Shown one piece after another: positions 1 through 5,696 of a stretch of DNA of 11,282 nucleotides. Position numbers and translations under genes: made by a program. The notes below the pieces were generated by a model. The model did not search any database and was not told the origin of the DNA. It was given only the letters and a program-made list of their open reading frames with translations. Within the stretch, counting starts at the first letter, position 1. The number at the start of each line of letters is the position of its first letter. The DNA comes from an uncultured Lachnospiraceae bacterium (lineage in GTDB: Bacteria; Bacillota; Clostridia; Lachnospirales; Lachnospiraceae): NCBI GenBank assembly GCA_934418055.1, contig CAKRWX010000054.1, positions 1 to 11,282 on the forward strand, given 5' to 3'.

Positions 1-581
1 GACTGGATCACAAGTCTGGTATCGAGATTTCGGAAAATGATCCAAAGCTGACCACTGAGGACCCGGAACGTTCTGCCATGGGACAGGGTACTAACTCTTA
101 CACCAACGTGCAGCTTTCCAGATACGTTTCCGCCCTGGCAAACCGGGGAAATGTCTATGAGTTAAGCCTGGTAGACAAGGTGACAACTTCTGACGGCAAG
201 GTGATCCGGGAACATACGCCGGAGCTTTCCAGCCAGGTAGAAGTGGCAGACAGCACCTGGGATGCGGTTCAGACAGGTATGAGAGCAGTAGTATCCGATG
301 GTTCTGCTAAGGATATTTTCAAGGATCTGGAAGTAGAGATCGCAGGTAAGACAGGTACTGCACAGGAGAACAGCCGTGCCAACCATGCATGGTTCATTTC
401 CTACGGACCTTATACCAATCCAGAGATCAGCGTGACAGTCAATATCCCTTACGGATATTCTTCTTCCAACGCTGCGGCAGTAGCCAAGAACGTATACCGT
501 CTGTATTATGGATACACATCCCTGGATGAGATCCTGAATGCAGGCGCGCTGAGAGCAAGCAATGTCGTCATCGGCGATTAA
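1..581 (+). CDS. mrdA: Penicillin-binding protein, transpeptidase C-terminus (probably PBP2/MrdA), 5' partial
   Basis: This is the end of a class B penicillin-binding protein, the D,D-transpeptidase that cross-links peptidoglycan on the outer face of the membrane. The reading frame is open from base 3 (first full codon CTG), so the start and the SxxK and SxN active-site motifs lie before the window. The third transpeptidase motif is visible as KTGTA at about 348-362, followed by HAWFISYGPY, the usual context of the last strands of the domain. Upstream, a GQG-T-Y-N-V-Q-L segment matches the helix of class B enzymes that precedes this motif. The assignment to the elongation enzyme PBP2 rather than a division or sporulation paralogue (FtsI, SpoVD) rests on context: minCDE and rodA follow directly, an arrangement known in Clostridia where PBP2 is the partner of RodA. 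The gap to minC is 26 bases, which suggests one transcript. Confidence 0.87.
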   Translation, partial: LDHKSGIEISENDPKLTTEDPERSAMGQGTNSYTNVQLSRYVSALANRGNVYELSLVDKVTTSDGKVIREHTPELSSQVEVADSTWDAVQTGMRAVVSDGSAKDIFKDLEVEIAGKTGTAQENSRANHAWFISYGPYTNPEISVTVNIPYGYSSSNAAAVAKNVYRLYYGYTSLDEILNAGALRASNVVIGD

Positions 582-607
582 TTTAAAGAAAAAGAAGGTG
601 AGCGGTC

Positions 608-1273
608 ATGAAAAGTACCGTAGTCATTAAAGGAAATAAATCCGGAATGACAGTAATCCTGGATCCAGAAGTGGCGTATGAGACGCTGCTTCTGGATATC
701 GCCTCCAAATTCGAGGAGAGCGCCAAGTTCTGGGGTTCTGCGCAGATGACCCTGACATTGGCCGGACGTCCTCTGACGCCGGAACAGGAGTTTGAGATCG
801 TCAATGTGATCACAGAGCATTCCCAGGTTGAGATCCTGTGTCTGGTGGACCAGGATGTGAACCGGATCCGCCGGTGCGAGAGGGCATTAAAGAACCGTTT
901 GATGGAGCTGTCATCTAATACCGGCCAGTTTTTCCGGGGCAATTTAAAGCCGGGAGAATTGCTGGAGACGGAGACAAGCCTAGTGGTCATCGGCGATGTG
1001 GAGAAAGGAGCCAGAATCATTTCCAAAGGAAATGTAGTAGTTCTGGGAGATCTGCATGGCAGCGTGACGGCAGGCGTTTCCGGCAACGAGAGGGCGGTCA
1101 TTGTTGCCCTGGATATGGCTCCGCAGCAGTTGAAAATCGGCGATGTATCAGCGGTTTATCCAGAAAAGGGCAAACGACTGGGCAAGGGGCCTTCCATTGC
1201 ATACGTGGAGAATAAAACCATCTGTGTGAAAAATACGAAAAAAAATATATTTGACCTATTTAAATACAATTAA
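608..1273 (+). CDS. minC: Septum site-determining protein MinC
   Basis: MinC inhibits FtsZ assembly away from midcell and is recruited to the membrane by MinD. The protein is 221 residues, normal for the family. Residues 1-80 form the N-terminal FtsZ-inhibiting domain (opening STVVIKGNKSGMTVIL). Residues 81-105 are a charged linker. From about residue 106 the right-handed beta-helix domain for dimerisation and MinD binding is clear, with repeating glycine turns (VVIGDVEKGA, GNVVVLGDLHGSVTAG). The ATG at 608 follows a purine-rich GAAGGTGAG site and lies 26 bases after the penicillin-binding protein gene. The C-terminus carries a lysine-rich tail ending in IFDLFKYN beyond the beta-helix. The reading is direct from family motifs and the minD and minE neighbours. 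Confidence 0.96.
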   Translation: MKSTVVIKGNKSGMTVILDPEVAYETLLLDIASKFEESAKFWGSAQMTLTLAGRPLTPEQEFEIVNVITEHSQVEILCLVDQDVNRIRRCERALKNRLMELSSNTGQFFRGNLKPGELLETETSLVVIGDVEKGARIISKGNVVVLGDLHGSVTAGVSGNERAVIVALDMAPQQLKIGDVSAVYPEKGKRLGKGPSIAYVENKTICVKNTKKNIFDLFKYN

Positions 1274-1319
1274 TACTGGAAATATTAGAGAATATAGAGT
1301 AAAATATTTGTTGTTAGGC

Positions 1320-1345
1320 AGTAACTGTGAAGAAGAAACAGTTGC
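1320..1345 (+). other. Hairpin in the minC-minD gap
   Basis: Bases 1321-1328 can pair with 1338-1345 (AACTGT with ACAGTT as the core, one T-G wobble, outer G-C) around a 9-base purine loop. No T-run follows, so it is not a standard terminator. It lies in the only long gap (98 bases) inside the PBP2-min-rodA cluster. It could be an mRNA processing or stability element, or chance. Confidence 0.3.
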
Positions 1346-1356
1346 GTAAAGCTGTC

Positions 1357-1363
1357 AAGGAGG
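1357..1363 (+). promoter_or_regulatory. Ribosome binding site that sets the minD start
   Basis: AAGGAGG lies 8 bases before ATG 1372, an optimal spacing. It favours this start over the in-frame GTG at 1327, which has no comparable site and would add 15 residues before the MinD N-terminus. Confidence 0.85.
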
Positions 1364-1371
1364 ATGGAACT

Positions 1372-2163
1372 ATGAGTGAAGTCATTGTGATTACCTCCGG
1401 AAAAGGCGGGGTGGGCAAAACCACAACCTCGGCAAACATTGGAACAGGATTGGCCATATTAGGCAGAAGAGTTGTGATGATCGATACGGACATCGGACTT
1501 CGGAATCTGGATGTGGTCATGGGACTGGAGAACCGGATTGTATACAATCTGGTGGATGTGGTCGAGGGGAACTGCAGAATGAAGCAGGCCCTGATCAGAG
1601 ACAAAAGATACCCGAACCTTTATTTACTTCCGTCTGCACAGACGAGAGATAAAACAGCAGTAAACCCTGAACAGATGATAAAACTGATCGATGATCTGCG
1701 GGATGAGTTTGACTACATTTTGTTAGACTGTCCGGCGGGAATTGAGCAGGGATTTAAGAATGCCATTGCAGGAGCTGACCGGGCGCTGGTGGTGACTACG
1801 CCGGAAGTATCAGCCATCCGGGACGCCGACCGGATCATCGGACTTTTGGAGAACCAGGAGATCCGGGATATCCAGCTGATCGTCAACCGTGTCCGCATGG
1901 ATATGGTGCGGAGAGGCGATATGATGTCGGTGGATGATGTGATGGATATTTTAGCCATTCCCCTTATGGGAACGATACCAGATGATGAAGCCATCGTGAT
2001 TTCGACCAACCAGGGAGAACCTTTAGCCGGTACGGATACTCCGTCCGGACAGGCCTATTTAGACATCAGCAGGCGGATCATGGGAGAGGAGATCCCTATG
2101 TATGCCCCAGGACGCGGCAGGACGCTTTTTGCACGGCTTTCCGGATTTTTGAAGCGTGCGTAG
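1372..2163 (+). CDS. minD: Septum site-determining ATPase MinD
   Basis: MinD is a membrane-cycling ATPase that carries MinC to the membrane and is displaced by MinE. From ATG 1372 the product has 263 residues, the usual length. It starts directly with the deviant Walker A motif GKGGVGKTT (residues 10-18), with signature lysine 11 and P-loop lysine 16. A switch aspartate is at 40 (IDTDIGLRNLD) and Walker B ends at Asp119 (YILLDCPAG). The last residues, about 250-262 (RTLFARLSGFLKR), form the C-terminal amphipathic membrane-targeting helix. The stop codon overlaps the ribosome binding site of minE. The operon and all ATPase motifs look intact, so a functional MinD is expected. Confidence 0.97.
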   Translation: MSEVIVITSGKGGVGKTTTSANIGTGLAILGRRVVMIDTDIGLRNLDVVMGLENRIVYNLVDVVEGNCRMKQALIRDKRYPNLYLLPSAQTRDKTAVNPEQMIKLIDDLRDEFDYILLDCPAGIEQGFKNAIAGADRALVVTTPEVSAIRDADRIIGLLENQEIRDIQLIVNRVRMDMVRRGDMMSVDDVMDILAIPLMGTIPDDEAIVISTNQGEPLAGTDTPSGQAYLDISRRIMGEEIPMYAPGRGRTLFARLSGFLKRA

Positions 2164-2173
2164 GAGGGCGGCC

Positions 2174-2452
2174 ATGAAGCGAAGGACGGTTGTACCTATG
2201 AAGCGGTCTGGAGAGATTGCGATCCGACGTCTGAAACTACTGCTTGTGGCAGACAAAGCCGACTGTTCTCCGGAACTGATTGAGATGATCCGGCGTGATA
2301 TCTGTGCTGCTTTGTCGAAATACATGGAGGTGGATGCCGCGGCGATGGAGATCACCGTAAAGCATCAGGAAAACGCTTCCTCAGAACGATATACAACAAC
2401 CCTTTACGCAAAGTTACCAGTACACAGCATGAGAATGAAGGGATTTTTTTAA
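2174..2452 (+). CDS. minE: Cell division topological specificity factor MinE
   Basis: MinE stimulates MinD ATP hydrolysis and confines the inhibitor to the poles. The product has 92 residues from ATG 2174, which has AGGAGGG at 2162-2168 with 5-base spacing. The in-frame GTG at 2156 overlaps minD and lacks this site. A second in-frame ATG at 2198 is possible but less well served. The MinD-contact region is recognisable at residues 12-30 (EIAIRRLKLLLVADKAD), followed by the dimer domain (CSPELIEMIRRDI, KYMEVD). The extreme N-terminus reads MKRRTVVPMKR and lacks the run of bulky hydrophobic residues that usually makes the membrane-binding segment. The gene ends in a T7 run that includes the stop, 3 bases before rodA. 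Confidence 0.93.
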   Translation: MKRRTVVPMKRSGEIAIRRLKLLLVADKADCSPELIEMIRRDICAALSKYMEVDAAAMEITVKHQENASSERYTTTLYAKLPVHSMRMKGFF

Positions 2453-2455
2453 ACA

Positions 2456-3574
2456 ATGCTTTTCGATTACAACTTTAAAAGATACAATTTTCGAATCCTG
2501 ATCTATGTGATTCTGCTCAGTGGAATCGGGGTCATGGCAATCTGGAGCGCAACCAATCAGGACCGTTCCATGATCGCAAAACAGATTTTTGGTATTATTT
2601 TGGGACTGATCCTTGCGATCTGTCTTTCCCTGATTGATTATACCAGGCTTCTTTCTCTACATGTTTTGATTTATGGAGCCTGTGTGGCATTTTTAGCGGC
2701 AGTTCTTCTGATGGGACGAACTGCAGGCGGTGCGACCAGATGGCTGATTCTTCCGGTGATCGGAGCGATCCAGCCGGCGGAGTTTGTTAAAATCGGATTG
2801 ATTTTATTCTTTTCCTGGTATTTTCAAAAATATCAGGAAAAGATCAATCAGCCCATTACCCTGGCTATAGGAGCCGCGCTGTTTGCGCTTCCGGCCTTTA
2901 TGATTTTAAGCCAGCCGAACCTTTCCACCACGTTGGTGACGACCGTGATCATTGCCTCTATCGTGTTCTGCTCCGGCGTTAGCTATAAGTGGATCCTGGG
3001 AGTTCTGGCCGTTTTGTTTCCTCTTGGAGCGGTGTTTATGTATATGCTCCAGTATGAGATGCTTCCATTCTTAAGGGGATACCAGGCAACGAGAATTTTA
3101 GCCTGGATTAACCCGGAGAAGTATTCTGCCGCCTATTGGCAGCAGGAAAATTCCATTATGGCCATTGGTTCCGGACAGCTCTGGGGCAAGGGCTTAAACA
3201 ACACAGAGATTGCTTCTGTGAAGAATGGCAACTTCCTGTCAGAGGAACAGACCGATTTTATTTTTGCGATAATCGGAGAAGAGATGGGATTTATCGGTGC
3301 GATGATTGTGATCGCCCTGTTTCTTCTTTTGGTTTATGAATGCCTGATGATGGCGTACCGGGCCAAGGATCTTTCTGGAAAACTGATCTGTACAGGCATG
3401 GCAACCCTTCTGGCTTTCCAGAGCTTTGCCAATATTGCAGTAGCAACCGCAATCTTTCCGAATACGGGGTTGCCGCTTCCCTTTGTCAGTTACGGAGTGA
3501 GTTCCCTACTGAGTCTGTATATCGGCATCGGGGTTGTGTTAAATGTAGGATTGCAGCGCAAATATAGTAACTAA
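2456..3574 (+). CDS. rodA: SEDS peptidoglycan glycosyltransferase RodA
   Basis: RodA polymerises lipid II into glycan strands during elongation, working with PBP2. The 372-residue protein is almost entirely hydrophobic, consistent with about ten membrane segments. Family hallmarks are the QPAEFVK segment (residues 106-112), the essential acidic position in the extracellular loop, seen as Asp267 in EEQTDFIFAIIGEE, and the C-terminal LPFVSYGVSS signature (341-350), where the more common second glycine is valine. The adjacent PBP2 and min genes favour RodA over FtsW or SpoVE, although the family alone cannot exclude these. ATG 2456 follows the minE stop by 3 bases with only a distant GAAGGGA, so its translation is probably coupled to minE. 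Confidence 0.93.
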   Translation: MLFDYNFKRYNFRILIYVILLSGIGVMAIWSATNQDRSMIAKQIFGIILGLILAICLSLIDYTRLLSLHVLIYGACVAFLAAVLLMGRTAGGATRWLILPVIGAIQPAEFVKIGLILFFSWYFQKYQEKINQPITLAIGAALFALPAFMILSQPNLSTTLVTTVIIASIVFCSGVSYKWILGVLAVLFPLGAVFMYMLQYEMLPFLRGYQATRILAWINPEKYSAAYWQQENSIMAIGSGQLWGKGLNNTEIASVKNGNFLSEEQTDFIFAIIGEEMGFIGAMIVIALFLLLVYECLMMAYRAKDLSGKLICTGMATLLAFQSFANIAVATAIFPNTGLPLPFVSYGVSSLLSLYIGIGVVLNVGLQRKYSN

Positions 3575-3620
3575 TCATGCAACGGTTCAGCAGATTTGCG
3601 CATGAGTATACGAACGAATG

Positions 3621-3627
3621 AAGGAGG
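3621..3627 (+). promoter_or_regulatory. Ribosome binding site that sets the mgsA start
   Basis: AAGGAGG lies 7 bases before ATG 3635. It selects this ATG over in-frame codons further upstream, and the resulting N-terminus (MNVGLIAHE) matches the family start. Confidence 0.82.
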
Positions 3628-3634
3628 AAGATGT

Positions 3635-4030
3635 ATGAACGTTGGTTTGATCGCTCATGAATCAAAGAAAAAACTGATGCAGAATTTCTGCATTGCATAT
3701 AGGGGGATTCTCAGCAAACATTCACTTTATGCTACGGGAACAACAGGCAGACTGATCGAGGAGGTTACCAATCTGAATGTGCACAAGTACTTATCCGGTC
3801 ATTTAGGCGGAGAGCAGCAGATGTGTACTGACATTGAGCAGGATCAGCTGGATCTGGTAATTTTCCTGCGGGAGCCGATCGCTCCAAACCGTATGGATCC
3901 AGATGGAAGAGGAATCGTGCGTATGTGTGATGCCCATAACATTCCTGTGGCTACCAATCTGGCAACTGCGGAACTTCTGGTGAAAGCTTTAGACCGCGGC
4001 GATCTGGAATGGCGCGAGATGTACAAATAG
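3635..4030 (+). CDS. mgsA: Methylglyoxal synthase family protein with altered active site
   Basis: Methylglyoxal synthase converts dihydroxyacetone phosphate to methylglyoxal and phosphate in the cytosol, a bypass that relieves phosphosugar stress. The 131-residue product has the family fold throughout: LIAHES near the start, the phosphate-binding ATGTTG (residues 33-38), SGHLGG (54-59) and IPVATNLATAE (103-113). By my alignment to the remembered E. coli enzyme, several key positions differ. Asp20 is Glu9, the catalytic base Asp71 is Glu60 (GGEQQ), Asp91 is Glu80 and His98 is Met87; only Asp101 is kept, as Asp90. The frame and codons around Met87 are clear. It may be a clade-specific active variant, a slow enzyme or a non-catalytic homologue. 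Its place after rodA is a common clostridial arrangement. Confidence 0.86.
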   Translation: MNVGLIAHESKKKLMQNFCIAYRGILSKHSLYATGTTGRLIEEVTNLNVHKYLSGHLGGEQQMCTDIEQDQLDLVIFLREPIAPNRMDPDGRGIVRMCDAHNIPVATNLATAELLVKALDRGDLEWREMYK

Positions 4031-4038
4031 GTGCTGAC

Positions 4039-5013
4039 ATGAGGAGAAAAATAGCTTACAAAATTGCCTGCTGTCTCATGGCAGGCTTTCTGTTATGCGG
4101 CTGTGCCAAAAAGGAGGAGAACCTGGATCGTCCGTATTCCTTTACGGATCGGGATTTCCCGGTGGAACTGACCAGTTCTGCAGATGGATATGCCTCTTTG
4201 TTTGCCAGCGATTTATGTGTGGTGACAGATGAAAGCCAGTATTCCCCTTCCGATACTACATCGGAGGCGGCTGGTCTGTTTGATATTACTGACAACCAGG
4301 TCATGTACAGCAAGAACGCCTTTGAGCGTCTGTATCCGGCCAGTATCACCAAGGTGATGACTGCCCTGGTGGCCATCAAGTATGGAGATCTGACGGATAT
4401 GGTCACGGTCACCGATGACGCGGTGATCACAGAAGCCGGGGCAACTCTTGCAGGCATTCATCCTGGGGATCAGCTTACCATGGAACAGCTGCTTTACGGA
4501 CTGATGCTTCCGTCGGGCAATGACGCAGGTGCGGCCATTGCCGTACATATGGCAGGTAGTATTGACGCCTTTGCGGAACTGATGAACCGGGAAGCCCAGA
4601 AACTGGGGGCTACGGGAACCCATTTTGTGAATCCTCATGGTTTGACCAATGAAAATCATTACACCACCGCATACGATCTTTATCTGATTTTTAACGAAGC
4701 CTTAAAACAGCCGGAGTTCCGGAAAGTAACGGGAACCACTTCCTACACGGCGGATTATACCGACGGAAGCGGGAATCCGGTTTCCACGACCTGGGAAGGC
4801 GGCAACTGGTATATGGTAGGCCAGCGTCAGACCCCGGAGGGACTGACTGTATTTTCCGGTAAGACAGGAACCACATCAGCCGCAGGATTCTGCCTGATCA
4901 TGGCTTCCAGGGACCAGGAAGAGAAGGAATATGTCTCTGTTGTCTTAAAAGCCCCAAGCCGTCCGGGCCTGTACGACAATATGACAAATATAATTTCCAA
5001 AATTGTCGATTAG
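4039..5013 (+). CDS. Lipoprotein D-alanyl-D-alanine carboxypeptidase (PBP5-like, peptidase S11)
   Basis: This serine peptidase removes the terminal D-alanine from peptidoglycan stem peptides outside the membrane. The three penicillin-binding motifs are present in order: SITK with Ser102 and Lys105, SGN at 159-161 and KTG at 275-277. From ATG 4039 the N-terminus is basic, then hydrophobic, and ends in LLCGC, a lipobox with Cys22 as the likely lipidated residue, so the protein is probably membrane-anchored by lipid. At 324 residues it stops soon after the catalytic domain and lacks the C-terminal beta domain and amphipathic anchor of classical DacA. An in-frame ATG at 4009 would overlap mgsA and push the signal peptide inward; the lipobox favours 4039, which has only a weak AGGTG site. 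Translational coupling to mgsA (8-base gap) is likely. Confidence 0.9.
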   Translation: MRRKIAYKIACCLMAGFLLCGCAKKEENLDRPYSFTDRDFPVELTSSADGYASLFASDLCVVTDESQYSPSDTTSEAAGLFDITDNQVMYSKNAFERLYPASITKVMTALVAIKYGDLTDMVTVTDDAVITEAGATLAGIHPGDQLTMEQLLYGLMLPSGNDAGAAIAVHMAGSIDAFAELMNREAQKLGATGTHFVNPHGLTNENHYTTAYDLYLIFNEALKQPEFRKVTGTTSYTADYTDGSGNPVSTTWEGGNWYMVGQRQTPEGLTVFSGKTGTTSAAGFCLIMASRDQEEKEYVSVVLKAPSRPGLYDNMTNIISKIVD

Positions 5014-5016
5014 TGA

Positions 5017-5045
5017 TTGATTTTTCAACAAATTTATACTATAAT
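5017..5045 (+). promoter_or_regulatory. Sigma-A-type promoter for the 139-residue P-loop gene
   Basis: TTGATT at 5017-5022 and a perfect TATAAT at 5040-5045 are separated by 17 bases, an ideal housekeeping promoter. Transcription would begin near 5052, giving a leader of about 53 bases. The -35 element begins only a few bases after the carboxypeptidase stop, and no terminator is seen there, so read-through from upstream may add to expression. Confidence 0.75.
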
Positions 5046-5104
5046 TATGACAAATCAATTAGACTTTTTATACAAAACCAATAAACTTAAGGAGGGCGTT
5101 AACT

Positions 5105-5524
5105 ATGGTGCAGATTATAGCTGGAAAAAAAGGAAAAGGTAAAACAAAACATCTGCTTGATAAGGCTAATGCAGCGATTACAGAGGCAAAGGGATCTATC
5201 GTATACTTAGATAAGAGTTCCAAGCACATGTATGAGTTAAGCAACAAGATTCGTCTGATTAATGTAAAAGGATTTGATGTAACCGACAGTTCAGGGTTTA
5301 TTGGTTTTATTTCTGGCATTATTTCCCAGGATCATGACCTGGAAGTGATGTTCTTAGACAGCTTCTTAAAGCTGGCTTGCCTGGAAGGTCAGGATATTTC
5401 CGAAACCGTTTCCAGACTGGAAGATATCAGTGAAAAATATCATGTAACATTCGTATTAAGCGTATCCATGGATGCCGATGAGCTTCCAGAGAACGCAAAG
5501 AAAGATGTTATCATTTCTTTATAA
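5105..5524 (+). CDS. Small P-loop NTP-binding protein of unknown function
   Basis: I do not recognise a function for this 139-residue cytosolic protein. A Walker A motif opens it: GKKGKGKT at residues 7-14, with Lys13 and Thr14 as phosphate and magnesium contacts. A candidate Walker B strand is LEVMFLDSF with Asp85, but no glutamate follows that aspartate. A further strand, TFVLSVS (115-121), could carry a sensor-type polar residue. No signal peptide, membrane segment or DNA-binding motif is visible, and the length allows only a minimal nucleotide-binding core. The ATG at 5105 has an excellent AAGGAGGG at 5089-5096. The gene has its own promoter and terminator, so it is probably monocistronic. 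Such proteins can be annotated as PilT-like from the P-loop alone, which would not establish a role in motility. Confidence 0.85.
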   Translation: MVQIIAGKKGKGKTKHLLDKANAAITEAKGSIVYLDKSSKHMYELSNKIRLINVKGFDVTDSSGFIGFISGIISQDHDLEVMFLDSFLKLACLEGQDISETVSRLEDISEKYHVTFVLSVSMDADELPENAKKDVIISL

Positions 5525-5560
5525 GATTACATAACCGGTTTTAAGCGCGAGAAATCAGAA

Positions 5561-5616
5561 AAGTGCCGCAGGATGAGAGATTCTATCATAGAATTTCAAT
5601 CTGCGGTACTTTTTTT
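5561..5616 (+). terminator. Rho-independent terminator after the P-loop gene
   Basis: AAGTGCCGCAG (5561-5571) pairs with CTGCGGTACTT (5601-5611) with one G-U wobble. A second inner stem ATTCTA/TAGAAT extends the hairpin, and a T7 run follows at 5610-5616. It separates the P-loop gene from the next transcription unit. Confidence 0.9.
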
Positions 5617-5625
5617 ATCCATGCC

Positions 5626-5654
5626 TTGAACTTTTGAAGGATAGCACGTATAAT
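5626..5654 (+). promoter_or_regulatory. Sigma-A-type promoter for the HlyD-like-yggS-sepF unit
   Basis: TTGAAC at 5626-5631 and a perfect TATAAT at 5649-5654 are 17 bases apart. The start would fall near 5661, leaving a leader of only about 36 bases. This leader contains two copies of ACGTAAAA (5662-5669 and 5675-5682) spaced 13 bases apart, then the ribosome-binding hairpin. Confidence 0.82.
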
Positions 5655-5681
5655 GGATAGGACGTAAAAAGAGAACGTAAA

Positions 5682-5696
5682 AGGAGGCTGCCTCCT
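5682..5696 (+). promoter_or_regulatory. Inverted repeat enclosing the ribosome binding site of the HlyD-like gene
   Basis: AGGAGGC (5682-5688) and GCCTCCT (5690-5696) are perfect reverse complements around a single T. In RNA the likely form is a 6-bp stem AGGAGG/CCTCCT with a CTG loop. It covers the whole Shine-Dalgarno sequence and ends at the base before the ATG at 5697. The hairpin could lower or regulate initiation. The pairing is direct; the regulatory role is inferred. Confidence 0.6.

Noticed and set aside
583..1101. 172-residue open frame on the minus strand opposite minC
   Set aside because: It is a shadow of minC codon usage: no ribosome binding site or recognisable motif, and the plus strand encodes a full conserved protein.
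1327..1371. Upstream GTG start adding 15 residues to MinD
   Set aside because: MinD proteins begin within a few residues of the Walker A strand, and AAGGAGG sits at ideal spacing before ATG 1372. The GTG also falls inside a hairpin arm.
4009..4038. ATG 4009 as start of the carboxypeptidase
   Set aside because: It would overlap mgsA by 22 bases and put ten non-hydrophobic residues before the lipoprotein signal peptide; ATG 4039 gives a standard signal.
5105..5524. Calling the small P-loop protein a PilT twitching motility ATPase
   Set aside because: It is far too short for PilT, lacks its Asp-box, His-box and N-terminal domain, and no pilus genes are nearby; the Walker A motif alone does not support the name.
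5531..5538. AACCGGTT palindrome after the P-loop gene stop
   Set aside because: An 8-base palindrome alone is common; no repeat or partner site is seen nearby.
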